From contig JAIUOG010000015.1 of assembly GCA_020161725.1 (NCBI GenBank), positions 1-33,202 of the forward strand: a stretch of 33,202 bases of DNA. The letters run 5' to 3'. Position 1 is the first letter of the stretch; the number at the start of each line of letters is the position of its first letter. The notes below the pieces were generated by a model that ran no database searches, was not told where the DNA came from, and worked only from the letters and a program-made list of their open reading frames with translations. The stretch comes from Pseudomonadota bacterium (lineage in GTDB: Bacteria; Pseudomonadota; Gammaproteobacteria; Legionellales; Legionellaceae). Positions 11,753 to 19,428 of this stretch are shown here, piece by piece. The position numbers were made by a program, and so were the translations under genes.

Positions 11753-11816
11753 GCTCAAAACCCAGTAAATAAACAACCTTTGTTAATAATTTACTGGGCT
11801 ATGAGCTCGGTTGTTT
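11753..11816 (+). promoter_or_regulatory. Hairpin / possible pseudoknot between rpsB and tsf
   Basis: CCCAGTAAAT (11761-11770) pairs perfectly with ATTTACTGGG (11789-11798). The loop segment AAACAACC (11771-11778) is complementary to GGTTGTTT (11809-11816) just downstream. The two stems can form an H-type pseudoknot or compete. The outer GCTC/GAGC (11753-11756 with 11803-11806) could extend the first stem. The position suits an attenuator or processing site setting the S2:EF-Ts ratio. Confidence 0.55.
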
Positions 11817-11881
11817 TATAAAAAATCTTTCTTAAAATTTGTTATAGCCTTAACCCAAGTGCCCTGTGGAGGAATAAATAA

Positions 11882-12772
11882 ATGTCAAATCAAATTTCAG
11901 CCGCCTTAGTTATGCAATTACGTGAACGTACTGGTTCAGGCATGATGGAATGTAAAAAGTTTTTAGTTGCTGCTAATGGTGATATCGAGCTTGCTATTTC
12001 TGAAATGCGTAAAGCAGGCCAAGCTAAAGCTGATAAAAAAGCAGATAGAATCGCTGCTGAAGGTATTATCATTGTTGCACGTAGTGCTGATGGTAAACAT
12101 GCAGTTATGCTAGAAATCAATAGTGAAACTGATTTCGTAGCAAGAGATGATAACTTTACTAAGTTTGCATCAGATGCAGTTGAAACTGCCTTGAAAAGCA
12201 ACGCTAAAGATGTTGATGCTTTATCAAATGAAATCATAGCTGGCTCTGATTTAACTGTTGAGCAAGCAAGACAGCAACTAGTTGCAAAAATTGGCGAAAA
12301 TATTAAATTACGTCGTTTAATCCATATACACTCAGAAGGTGTTGTTGGCTCCTACCTACACGGTAGCCGAATTGGAGTAGTAGTGGCTCTTAAAAATGGT
12401 GATGAAGCACTTGCAAAAGATATTGCCATGCATGTTGCTGCAAGCCGTCCTATGGTAATTAGCCGTGACCAAGTTCCTGCTGATGCAATTGAAACTGAGC
12501 GTGATATTTTCATGGCACAAGCACGTGAAACGGGTAAGCCTCAAGATATTATTGAGAAAATGATCGAAGGCCGTATCAATAAGTATATTGATGAAGTTAG
12601 CCTACTTGGCCAACCATTTGTTAAAGATCCTAACAAAAAGATTTCTCAATTATTAAAAGAGCATAATGCTGAAGTTCTTTCTTTCACTCGTTTTGAAGTT
12701 GGTGAAGGTATTGAGAAGAAAGAAGATAATTTCGTTGAAGAGGTAATGGCTCAGGTTCGTGATCAATCATGA
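11882..12772 (+). CDS. tsf: Elongation factor Ts
   Basis: Nucleotide-exchange factor that recycles EF-Tu-GDP. 296 residues. The N-terminal UBA-like domain has [16 protein letters not shown] (about 13-28), followed by the signature [11 protein letters not shown] (82-92) of the core domain, whose TDFVA contacts the EF-Tu nucleotide pocket. The two core subdomains and the coiled-coil region are all present. A strong Shine-Dalgarno GGAGG precedes the ATG. The stop overlaps the pyrH start by four bases (ATGA at 12769-12772). Confidence 0.98.
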   Translation: MSNQISAALVMQLRERTGSGMMECKKFLVAANGDIELAISEMRKAGQAKADKKADRIAAEGIIIVARSADGKHAVMLEINSETDFVARDDNFTKFASDAVETALKSNAKDVDALSNEIIAGSDLTVEQARQQLVAKIGENIKLRRLIHIHSEGVVGSYLHGSRIGVVVALKNGDEALAKDIAMHVAASRPMVISRDQVPADAIETERDIFMAQARETGKPQDIIEKMIEGRINKYIDEVSLLGQPFVKDPNKKISQLLKEHNAEVLSFTRFEVGEGIEKKEDNFVEEVMAQVRDQS

Positions 12773-13509
12773 GTTCTCTGTATCCACCATTAAAATACAA
12801 ACGTATTTTATTAAAATGCAGTGGGGAAGCACTGATGGGGAAATCTCAATTTGGGATTGACCCTTCAGTTCTTGATAAAATTGCCAACGATGTAGCTGAA
12901 TTAATCCATATGGGAGTAGAAGTAGGCTTAGTTGTGGGAGGGGGTAATTTATTCAGGGGCAAAGCATTATCAGAAGCCGGACTTGGGCGGGTTACAGGCG
13001 ACCATATGGGTATGCTTGCAACAGTAATGAATGCCTTGGCAATGCGAGATGCTTTAGAACGAATTGATTTACCTGCAAGAATTATGTCTGCCATCCCTAT
13101 GCTTGGAGTGGTAGATCCTTATCATAGAAGAAAAGCGATTACCCACTTACGTGAAGGTCATGTTGTTATCTTTGCCGCAGGAACTGGAAATCCTTTTTTT
13201 ACAACGGATACAGCAGCTTGTTTAAGAGCAATCGAAATTGGTGCTGATGTTGTTTTAAAAGCGACTAAGGTTGATGGAATTTATACAGCAGATCCTGTAA
13301 AAAATCCAAATGCAACGAGATATGATTATTTAACTTACAAGCAAGTATTACAAGATGATTTGAAAGTAATGGATGCAACTGCTATTTGTTTATGCGAAGA
13401 GCAGGGTATGCCCTTACAAGTTTTTAATATGGATGCACCAGAGGCATTGCGTAAAATTGTCCTCGGTGAGCGTGTTGGTACCATAGTTGGAGCAAATCAT
13501 GATCAATGA
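12769..13509 (+). CDS. pyrH: UMP kinase
   Basis: Phosphorylates UMP to UDP at the head of pyrimidine nucleotide supply; hexameric bacterial amino-acid-kinase fold, not eukaryote-like. 246 residues. Motifs: KCSGEAL (16-22, phosphate binding), GGGNLFRG (57-64), [11 protein letters not shown] (140-150) and the nucleotide-binding segment [12 protein letters not shown]. It is coupled to tsf by a four-base overlap and overlaps frr by 11 bases. Confidence 0.98.
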   Translation: MSSLYPPLKYKRILLKCSGEALMGKSQFGIDPSVLDKIANDVAELIHMGVEVGLVVGGGNLFRGKALSEAGLGRVTGDHMGMLATVMNALAMRDALERIDLPARIMSAIPMLGVVDPYHRRKAITHLREGHVVIFAAGTGNPFFTTDTAACLRAIEIGADVVLKATKVDGIYTADPVKNPNATRYDYLTYKQVLQDDLKVMDATAICLCEEQGMPLQVFNMDAPEALRKIVLGERVGTIVGANHDQ

Positions 13510-14056
13510 TGTTAAGCAAGATGCTGAAAAGCGTATGCAAAAAACAATTGAAACCTTACAAAATGATCTAAGCAAAGTTAGAACTGGGCGTGCGAATGCT
13601 GGTTTGTTAGATCATGTTCAGGTTGATTATTACGGTTCAGTTACACCTCTTAATCAAGTGGCTAATGTAACTGCAAGTGATTCCCGTACTTTGTTAGTTA
13701 CGCCTTGGGAAAAATCAATGGTTGCTGCGGTTGAAAAAGCTATTTTAACAGCAGATTTAGGTTTGAACCCGGCTACAATGGGTACTGCAATCCGTGTACC
13801 TATGCCCCCTTTAAATGAAGAAAGACGTAAAGAATTAATTAAAGTTGTGCGTGGTGAAGGTGAGTTAGCTAAAGTTGCTATTCGTAACGTACGTCGTGAT
13901 GCGAATAACAAGTTAAAAGATTTAGTTAAATCAAAAGATATTTCGGAAGATGATGAACGTCGTGCTGCTGAAGTTATTCAAAAGGTTACAGATAAATACA
14001 TCGCAGATGTGGATGTTCATCTTGCTAACAAAGAAAAAGATTTAATGGAAATTTAA
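13499..14056 (+). CDS. frr: Ribosome recycling factor
   Basis: Splits post-termination ribosomes together with EF-G. The start at 13499 gives [14 protein letters not shown], which aligns with the normal family N-terminus, yields exactly 185 residues, and has GGAG upstream. An in-frame TTG at 13487 was not used. [15 protein letters not shown] (27-41) is the signature of domain I, and EEDERR-type charge patterns end the three-helix bundle. It overlaps pyrH by 11 bases. In most gammaproteobacteria uppS and cdsA follow; here the operon ends in a hairpin and repeats. Confidence 0.97.
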   Translation: MINDVKQDAEKRMQKTIETLQNDLSKVRTGRANAGLLDHVQVDYYGSVTPLNQVANVTASDSRTLLVTPWEKSMVAAVEKAILTADLGLNPATMGTAIRVPMPPLNEERRKELIKVVRGEGELAKVAIRNVRRDANNKLKDLVKSKDISEDDERRAAEVIQKVTDKYIADVDVHLANKEKDLMEI

Positions 14057-14101
14057 GATCTTATTTCTTGTCTCTAATTCAACATGCAATTAAGTGCCGC
14101 C

Positions 14102-14120
14102 ACTGGGCTTTCAGCCCAGT
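14102..14120 (+). terminator. Hairpin after frr
   Basis: ACTGGGCT (14102-14109) and AGCCCAGT (14113-14120) form a perfect eight-pair stem with a three-base loop 45 bases after the frr stop, followed by TT but no long T-run. It is the probable end of the rpsB operon. Confidence 0.6.
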
Positions 14121-14135
14121 TTACATCCACCACAG

Positions 14136-14425
14136 TCAATCTTGAAAATAGCGTAGTTATTTGAGGGATCTTATTGAATACGCAGTGAAGGATTATGAAT
14201 AAAGTTCGAGCCTTGCCTTCAAGAAGATTTTTCGCAAAGCTCAGAATAACAGGTGGTAAGGAATGGCTGGGAAAAGAATGACAGCCTCACTTCGTGTCAT
14301 CCTGAAAATAGCGTAGCTATTTGAGGGATCTTATCGAATGCGCAGTGAAGAATTATGAAGAAAGTTAAAGCCTTGCCCTCAAGAAGATTCTTCGCAAAGC
14401 TCAGAATAATAGGGGATAGGAATGA
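14136..14425. repeat. Two direct copies of a palindromic dispersed element, 160-bp spacing
   Basis: Bases 14143-14249 and 14303-14409 align without gaps at an exact offset of 160, with nine mismatches in 107 by eye. Each copy runs from TGAAAATAGCGTAG through TTTGAGGGATCTTA to CAAAGCTCAGAATAA. The outer ends (GTCATCCTGA at 14296-14305, TCAGAATAA at the right) are roughly inverted, giving a non-autonomous, MITE-like or REP-like appearance. Internal GAAGATTCTTC is palindromic. No open reading frame is carried. Confidence 0.8.
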
Positions 14426-14530
14426 TAAGGCTAAAAATAAAAAACAAATAATTAAAAATCTTATATTAACCTATTGAAAAACAGATGTTATAGTTAGCCT
14501 CTTTAGCAAAATTTTTAGGTTCATCAAACC

Positions 14531-15373
14531 ATGTTGAAACAAATATTTGCACTTTTAAGGCTTTCGCATTGGTCAAAGGCCTCATTTGTTTTACTTGGCG
14601 TTTTTTATTCAGGTTCAACCTTATTTTTAGGTAAAGCCTTGTTAGCAGCCTTAGCCTTTTGTCTAATTTCATCTGCTGTATATATTTATAATGATATTGA
14701 AGATAGGGATGAAGACAGATTACATCCACAAAAATGTAAAAGACCCTTAGCTTTAGGCGAATTTCCTATTACTTTAGCTCTAGGCCTACTTGCTGTTTTA
14801 CTAACAGGCGGTTTGGCGCTTGCCTTTTACATTTCTTCAACCTTAGTGGCTTTACTTGGTTTATATCTATTAATTAATGTTGCTTATAATCATTTATTTA
14901 AAAATCTAGCGATTTTCGATGTTATTTGTATTGCTTCTGGTTTTATGTTGAGAGTTTTAGCTGGAACGAAGGGGATTGGTTTACCAATTTCAATTTGGCT
15001 TACAGTAACAGCAACATTGGTTAGTTTATTTATAGCGCTTTGCAAAAGACGACTTGAAAAGCAGTTAGGTCTTAATAACACAACGCGTGCTGTTCTTAAA
15101 AAATACTCGACCAAGAAACTAGATATTCTAATTAGTTTATCAGCTATAAGCTGCTTTGCTAGTTATCTTTTGTATATACTCTATAATCATTTTGATTCTT
15201 TTTACTTCCTATTAACCATACCCTTTGCTGCTATTGGCTTATGGCGTTTTTCCTTTCTTACTACACAATGTACAGATAATGATGACCCTGTATCTGTATT
15301 TTTTATGGATAATTTCTCGCGTTTTACTTTGCTCTGTTTCGTGTTTTTAACTTTTTTAGCTTTGCTTGAATGA
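14531..15373 (+). CDS. UbiA-family prenyltransferase, polyprenyl-phosphate phosphoribosyltransferase-like
   Basis: 280 residues, almost entirely hydrophobic helices (about eight or nine). The first cytosolic loop carries the UbiA NDxxD motif in YIYNDIEDRDEDRLHPQKCK (51-70), followed by RPLALGEFP. The form NDxxDxxxDxxHPxKxxRP(I/L)A is that of decaprenyl-phosphate phosphoribosyltransferases (Rv3806c type) rather than of quinone or haem prenyltransferases (family knowledge). Likely role: attach phosphoribose from PRPP to a polyprenyl phosphate in the inner membrane. A later CKRRLEKQLG helix end also fits the family. It overlaps the next gene by four bases (ATGA), and that gene is a GT-C glycosyltransferase, supporting a lipid-linked pentose pathway. 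Substrate is inferred. Confidence 0.82.
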   Translation: MLKQIFALLRLSHWSKASFVLLGVFYSGSTLFLGKALLAALAFCLISSAVYIYNDIEDRDEDRLHPQKCKRPLALGEFPITLALGLLAVLLTGGLALAFYISSTLVALLGLYLLINVAYNHLFKNLAIFDVICIASGFMLRVLAGTKGIGLPISIWLTVTATLVSLFIALCKRRLEKQLGLNNTTRAVLKKYSTKKLDILISLSAISCFASYLLYILYNHFDSFYFLLTIPFAAIGLWRFSFLTTQCTDNDDPVSVFFMDNFSRFTLLCFVFLTFLALLE

Positions 15374-16881
15374 TTAAACAAAGATTTCTTTTAACTTTTA
15401 TCCTGCTTATTGCTTTTATTTATCTTTTTTACTTTCAACTTAAGGCGATCTTTCCCTTTACCATTGATGATATGTATATTAGTCTGCGTTATGCCAATCA
15501 TTTGGCCATGGGCAAGGGATTGTTATGGAATTTAAATGAGCCTCCTGTAGAAGGTTATACTAATTTTAGTTTTGTGATCTTGGCGTATGGGGCGATTATA
15601 CTAAAACTGAATCCAGTTTTAGTATTAAAAATAGTAGGGATTATAGGTTTATTATTTAGTAGTTTAGCGCTCTATTTCTTATCCCGTTTTTGGTTTTCTA
15701 AACTTGTTTCACTGATTCCTCTATTTTGGTTTTTATCTTACTATGGTCAAATTATATGGACTGCTTCAGGCCTTGAAACAACAATATATCAGGCATTAAT
15801 CTCCTTTGCTTTATTTTTCTTATTTAAAGGAATGGGGTATTACTTTTCCCTAAAAAAACGCTCAGAAGCAAAAATAATTTTTCTTATTTTGAGTGCAATT
15901 TTATTAGTTTTGGCTGCTTTAACAAGACCGGAAGCGCCATTTTTAGCTTTACTCTTTTTTAGTCTAGCTTTAATTGATAGGCCATCAATAAACAGAAAAA
16001 GCTATTATAAAAAAATAATCACGGCTGCTTTGATTTTTGGCCTTAGCTATTTACCTTATTTTGTTTGGCGTCTTATTTATTTTGATTCTCTTTTCCCTAA
16101 TTCGGTTGCATGCAAGGGCTTTAGTGATTATTCCTTAGCTGTAGATAATGATTATCTAAAATTAGCCTGGCCATTTTTATTGTTATCTTTGTTTGCTCTA
16201 TTAAAAACTAAAGATAAACGAATTTATTTTATGCTTTTGCCTTCTTTGCTTTATCTTTTATTATTGATAGGCGCAGATACAGTGGCAGTTTTTGATAATA
16301 GATTATTTTTGCCTGCTTTCTTATTGTTATTACCACCCAGCCTATTAGGTTTAAAAAGTTGGCTTGGCCTATATTTTAGAACAGAAGATAATATTTTTTT
16401 CTATAGCTTAGCTATCTTAGCCTTCCTTTTCGCCTTTTTCTTTATCCCAATGGCAAGCCTTGAAAATTACAGGCAGTTTACGATAAATCCTATTGCTGGA
16501 GAGCAGTTAAGAACTCAGGTATTAAATTGGCTACAATTGAATGCGAAAGATAATAGTAGGGTGGTCTTAGGTGATAGTGGAATGATTCCCTATTTTAGTA
16601 AACTAAACTTTATTGATTCTTATTGTTTAAATAATAAGGAAATGACTAGAAAACCTAAACAGGATATCTATAACCGTTTATGCAAAGATGTTTTAGTTAT
16701 AAAGCCGGAAATTCTTATTCTGACTTCCTTAGTTGAGAAGGGTAATACTTTGTATGCGCCTACGGACTTATGTTTAAAGAAGGTTTTATCAGAGCCCTCT
16801 ATTTACCAATTGAAGCAGCGCTTTGAAACCAAGGATAAAGATTACCAATATCGTTATGAAATTTATAAAATACAGTTTTAA
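15370..16881 (+). CDS. GT-C membrane glycosyltransferase, AftB/arabinofuranosyltransferase-like
   Basis: 503 residues with about ten to twelve membrane helices and a soluble C-terminal portion from about 370. The first outer loop has the GT-C acidic pair in FTIDDMYISLRYANHL (Asp33, Asp34) followed by GKGLLWN and PPVEGYTNF. The pattern DD-x-(Y/F)-I-x-RYA-N-G-x-G-L-x-N-x-VEGYTN is characteristic of mycobacterial AftB-type and related pentofuranosyltransferases that use decaprenyl-phosphoryl donors (family knowledge). Likely role: transfer a lipid-linked sugar to a glycan or protein on the periplasmic face. The four-base overlap with the UbiA-like gene ties donor synthesis to transfer. Acceptor and sugar are unknown. 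A few rare-looking AT-rich stretches occur, but the frame is intact. Confidence 0.78.
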   Translation: MIKQRFLLTFILLIAFIYLFYFQLKAIFPFTIDDMYISLRYANHLAMGKGLLWNLNEPPVEGYTNFSFVILAYGAIILKLNPVLVLKIVGIIGLLFSSLALYFLSRFWFSKLVSLIPLFWFLSYYGQIIWTASGLETTIYQALISFALFFLFKGMGYYFSLKKRSEAKIIFLILSAILLVLAALTRPEAPFLALLFFSLALIDRPSINRKSYYKKIITAALIFGLSYLPYFVWRLIYFDSLFPNSVACKGFSDYSLAVDNDYLKLAWPFLLLSLFALLKTKDKRIYFMLLPSLLYLLLLIGADTVAVFDNRLFLPAFLLLLPPSLLGLKSWLGLYFRTEDNIFFYSLAILAFLFAFFFIPMASLENYRQFTINPIAGEQLRTQVLNWLQLNAKDNSRVVLGDSGMIPYFSKLNFIDSYCLNNKEMTRKPKQDIYNRLCKDVLVIKPEILILTSLVEKGNTLYAPTDLCLKKVLSEPSIYQLKQRFETKDKDYQYRYEIYKIQF

Positions 16882-16967
16882 ATTTGCATTATGAAAAAAA
16901 GTTTAGATTTAGAATTTGTTTTGCGGGATAATAGTGCAAATTAAACTGATATGCTTTATACCCAAGT

Positions 16968-16996
16968 TTTTTTCAAAATACTGTGTTTTGAAAAAA
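16968..16996. terminator. Perfect A/T-rich hairpin
   Basis: TTTTTTCAAAA (16968-16978) and TTTTGAAAAAA (16986-16996) pair perfectly around a seven-base loop. The stem is weak in GC and the T-run is in the left arm, so it is not a textbook terminator, but it is the only such structure after the UbiA/GT-C pair. Confidence 0.4.
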
Positions 16997-17011
16997 CCAT
17001 TTAAAATGTAG

Positions 17012-17038
17012 CCTGGATGAAGTGAAGCGAAATCCAGG
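17012..17038. repeat. REP-like palindrome
   Basis: CCTGGAT (17012-17018) pairs with ATCCAGG (17032-17038), flanked by TGTAG on the left, with GAAGTGAAGCGA in the loop. The GTAGCC leading edge is shared with the hairpin after ribH (31772-31815) and the element at 3540-3575, suggesting related families. A second, degenerate palindrome lies at 17122-17146 (TCATTCCTGC, then GCGAAAATGA). Confidence 0.6.
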
Positions 17039-17220
17039 TTTCTTTTCCCGGATTACTACTCACTTATTGAAGTTGTTTGGGTATATATTGCCTGGGATTT
17101 ATAGTTAGTTATTAAATAAGATCATTCCTGCTTTCGCGAAAATGACAAATATTGGCATGAAAACCTAGTTGAAAATAGATATCTCAGACTTTTCTCTGAA
17201 TATCAAACAGGATTTTTATT

Positions 17221-19092
17221 ATGAATAGAATCACCGTTTTTCTTTTCAAATTTTATAAAAAGCTACCCGTAGTAAGCTTTGATGCTTTCGCTATTCCTCT
17301 TGCTTGGTATGCGGCATTTTGGTTGCGTTTTAACATGCAGTTTTTTCCTGCAAGTTTAATTACTAATTATTCTTTGTCTGCTTTAGCCATTTTAATGGTT
17401 GTGCAAATTTTTTGTTACTACAGCTTTAAGGTCTATAGAGGCTTATGGCGTTTTTCTTCCTTAAATGATGTAGAGCGAATTATAAAAGCAACGGTTACAG
17501 CAACTCTAATTACCGTAGTCATTCTTTATCAAGCAGCTCTACTACAACATATACCGCGTTCAGTTCCTCCTTTATACGCAATGATTATCATCACTATTTT
17601 ATGTAGTGCACGCTTATTAACGCGTATTCTTGCTGATAAATTGAATAAGGATGATGAACCGGATGAAATAAAGCGAGTTTTAATTATTGGTGCAGGGCGC
17701 GCTGGTGAAAGTTTAGTTCGCGATCTTAATCGTATTAAATCTTATCAATTGATTGGTTTAATCGATGATGATTTAGGAAAGACAGGGCTCGAAGTACATG
17801 GTGTGCGCGTACTGGGTAGCAGCAAAAGCCTTATAAACTTAGTTAATGAGCACGATATCAATTTAATATTCATCGCTATTCCTTCTGCGCGTTCATCTAA
17901 TATGCGACGTATAGTGAAGCTTTGCGAAGATTGTAAAGTACCCTTTAGAACTTTGCCTGGCTTATCTGCTTTAGTAGATGGAAGAGTTGAACTCAATGCC
18001 TTAAGAGAAGTTAATATTGAGGATTTATTAGGCAGAGACCAAGTTAATTTAGAATGGGAAAAAATTGCTTCAACACTTTACCACAAGAGGATTATCGTAA
18101 CAGGTGGTGGCGGTTCAATTGGTTCAGAATTATGTCGCCAGGTTTTAGCGCTATCCCCTAAAAAATTATTAATCATTGAAAATTGTGAGTTCAATTTATA
18201 TAAAATTGAAATGGAATTAAGACATAAATTTCCTCAAATTGACTTGCAATTAGCTTTAGCTTCTGTGACAGATGAAGTTGCAATTGAAAACCTATTTAAA
18301 GAATTTAAGCCAGAAATTATTTTTCATGCAGCAGCTTATAAGCACGCCCCTATGTTAGAAGCCTTTATTCGCTCAGCGGTGCAAAATAATGTATTAGGTA
18401 CACAGATTGTTGCAGAAGCCGCTGTAAAAGTAGCTGCTGAGAAATTTATTCTTATTTCTACTGATAAAGCTGTTAACCCAACGAATATAATGGGAACTAC
18501 GAAAAGAGCTGCTGAAATCTACTGCCAAAATTTAAATAAGCGAGTTGAAACTCAATTTATTACTGTACGTTTTGGTAATGTTTTAGGTTCAGCAGGTTCG
18601 GTGCTTGGTTTATTTCAAAGCCAACTTAAGGAAGGTGGTCCCTTAACGGTTACGCATCCTGATATTCAACGTTATTTTATGACTATCCCAGAAGCTTGCC
18701 AACTCATTTTACAAGCCATGGCTAATGGTAAAGGTGGTGAAATATTTGTATTAGATATGGGTGAATCCATAAAAATTAGTTATCTTGCTGAGCAATTGAT
18801 TCGTTTAGCAGGGAAAGAACCGGGTAAGGATATTGCTATTGAGTATATTGGTTTAAGACCTGGAGAAAAACTTTATGAAGAGCTTTTTCACCCTTCAGAA
18901 CATCTTGAAGAAACAGAGCATGAGAAATTATTTAAAGCAAGTTTCCGCGAGCTTGATTGGCATGATTTAACAGAAGTAATGCATTTATTAAAATTAGGTT
19001 GTGAGGCAAATAACCATAAAGAGTTATATGTTCTTCTAAAGAATTTAGTGCCGGAGTTTAACTCTCAATTGGAACATATCTTTTTAAATTAA
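17221..19092 (+). CDS. WbpM/CapD-type nucleotide-sugar 4,6-dehydratase, membrane-anchored
   Basis: 623 residues. Four N-terminal membrane helices (about 20-135) are followed by a first Rossmann domain (IIGAGRAGESL, 155-165) and a second, catalytic extended-SDR domain starting at VTGGGGSIGSEL (293-304). The catalytic stretch is STDKAVNPTNIMGTTKRAAE (413-432): Met424 stands where other SDRs have Tyr, giving the Ser-Met-Lys triad typical of the large WbpM-class enzymes. Family role: convert UDP-GlcNAc to UDP-4-keto-6-deoxy-GlcNAc for QuiNAc, FucNAc or bacillosamine-type sugars of O-antigen or glycoproteins. It lies downstream of the UbiA-like/GT-C pair but 339 bases away, so it is probably a separate unit. 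AGGA lies about ten bases before the ATG. Confidence 0.92.
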   Translation: MNRITVFLFKFYKKLPVVSFDAFAIPLAWYAAFWLRFNMQFFPASLITNYSLSALAILMVVQIFCYYSFKVYRGLWRFSSLNDVERIIKATVTATLITVVILYQAALLQHIPRSVPPLYAMIIITILCSARLLTRILADKLNKDDEPDEIKRVLIIGAGRAGESLVRDLNRIKSYQLIGLIDDDLGKTGLEVHGVRVLGSSKSLINLVNEHDINLIFIAIPSARSSNMRRIVKLCEDCKVPFRTLPGLSALVDGRVELNALREVNIEDLLGRDQVNLEWEKIASTLYHKRIIVTGGGGSIGSELCRQVLALSPKKLLIIENCEFNLYKIEMELRHKFPQIDLQLALASVTDEVAIENLFKEFKPEIIFHAAAYKHAPMLEAFIRSAVQNNVLGTQIVAEAAVKVAAEKFILISTDKAVNPTNIMGTTKRAAEIYCQNLNKRVETQFITVRFGNVLGSAGSVLGLFQSQLKEGGPLTVTHPDIQRYFMTIPEACQLILQAMANGKGGEIFVLDMGESIKISYLAEQLIRLAGKEPGKDIAIEYIGLRPGEKLYEELFHPSEHLEETEHEKLFKASFRELDWHDLTEVMHLLKLGCEANNHKELYVLLKNLVPEFNSQLEHIFLN

Positions 19093-19151
19093 GCACTGCA
19101 GAAACCGTAAGATGTTACGCTTATTCATGAAACGGCCATATTTGGTACATC

Positions 19152-19208
19152 TTGCGATAAAATCTATAGACAGCTATGCTGCGCATTTTTCGAGATATTT
19201 TGTCGCAA
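19152..19208. repeat. Imperfect long inverted repeat
   Basis: TTGCGATAAAATCT at 19152-19165 is inverted as AGATATTTTGTCGCAA at 19193-19208, with an AT insertion in one arm. The centre holds GACAGC/GCTATGCTGC-like sequence. It looks like a short palindromic dispersed element or a small terminal-inverted-repeat remnant. Confidence 0.5.
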
Positions 19209-19304
19209 CCTGTAATAAAATATTTCTATTTGTGCTACTTCCGATAGCGACGTGACCTGTTACCACAAACCTGTTATGCCTGAGAAGTCAGGTATTTATT
19301 CTGT

Positions 19305-19346
19305 CTTGGCAACTAAGTCCTGGCAACTAAGTCTTGGGAAACTAAG
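19305..19346. repeat. Three short tandem copies of TCTTGGCAACTAAG
   Basis: The copies are TCTTGGCAACTAAG (19305-19318), TCTGGCAACTAAG (19319-19331) and TCTTGGGAAACTAAG (19332-19346). The unit length varies from 13 to 15, consistent with slippage. Function is unknown; it lies between convergent genes. Confidence 0.65.
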
Positions 19347-19369
19347 CAATTGAGCTAATTTAGAAATGG

Positions 19370-19389
19370 ATCTCCGCCTGCGCGGAGAT
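19370..19389. terminator. GC-rich hairpin between convergent genes
   Basis: ATCTCCGC (19370-19377) pairs with GCGGAGAT (19382-19389) over a CTGC loop. It resembles the widespread CCGCCTGCGCGG-type palindromic repeats and sits between the convergent dehydratase and phosphatase genes, so it could end either transcript. Confidence 0.5.
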
Positions 19390-19428
19390 GGCACTGAGAT
19401 TAATTGGACAGCTGTACAAGAGAGAGAT

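Larger units (their letters stand above)
14057..14530. other. 474-base gap between frr and the glycan genes
   Basis: This gap contains the hairpin at 14102-14120 and the duplicated element at 14136-14425, then about 100 AT-rich bases before the UbiA-like gene. No convincing gene and no strong promoter were recognised; the uppS gene expected here in many relatives is not present. Confidence 0.7.
16882..17220. other. 339-base gap before the dehydratase gene
   Basis: No coding signal is seen. The gap holds the hairpin at 16968-16996, the palindrome at 17012-17038, the degenerate palindrome at 17122-17146 and, close to the gene, TCAGA/TCTGA around 17186-17201. No confident promoter was recognised. 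Confidence 0.6.
19093..19428. other. 336-base gap between convergent genes
   Basis: It contains the inverted repeat at 19152-19208, CCTG/CAGG around 19280-19293, the triple short repeat at 19305-19346 and the hairpin at 19370-19389. No gene was recognised. Confidence 0.6.

Noticed and set aside
11890..12237. Antisense 115-residue frame inside tsf, with similar frames inside pyrH, frr, lspD and guaB
   Set aside because: These are shadow frames opposite conserved housekeeping genes with no initiation signals.
13487..13498. TTG start for frr
   Set aside because: ATG at 13499 matches the family N-terminus, gives 185 residues and has GGAG upstream.
14136..14425. CRISPR-like repeats
   Set aside because: Only two long copies exist, at a single spacing, with no short repeat-spacer pattern or cas gene.
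14466..14729. Antisense 87-residue frame over the start of the UbiA-like gene
   Set aside because: It overlaps a well-supported membrane protein, shows no ribosome site and has biased, unprotein-like composition.
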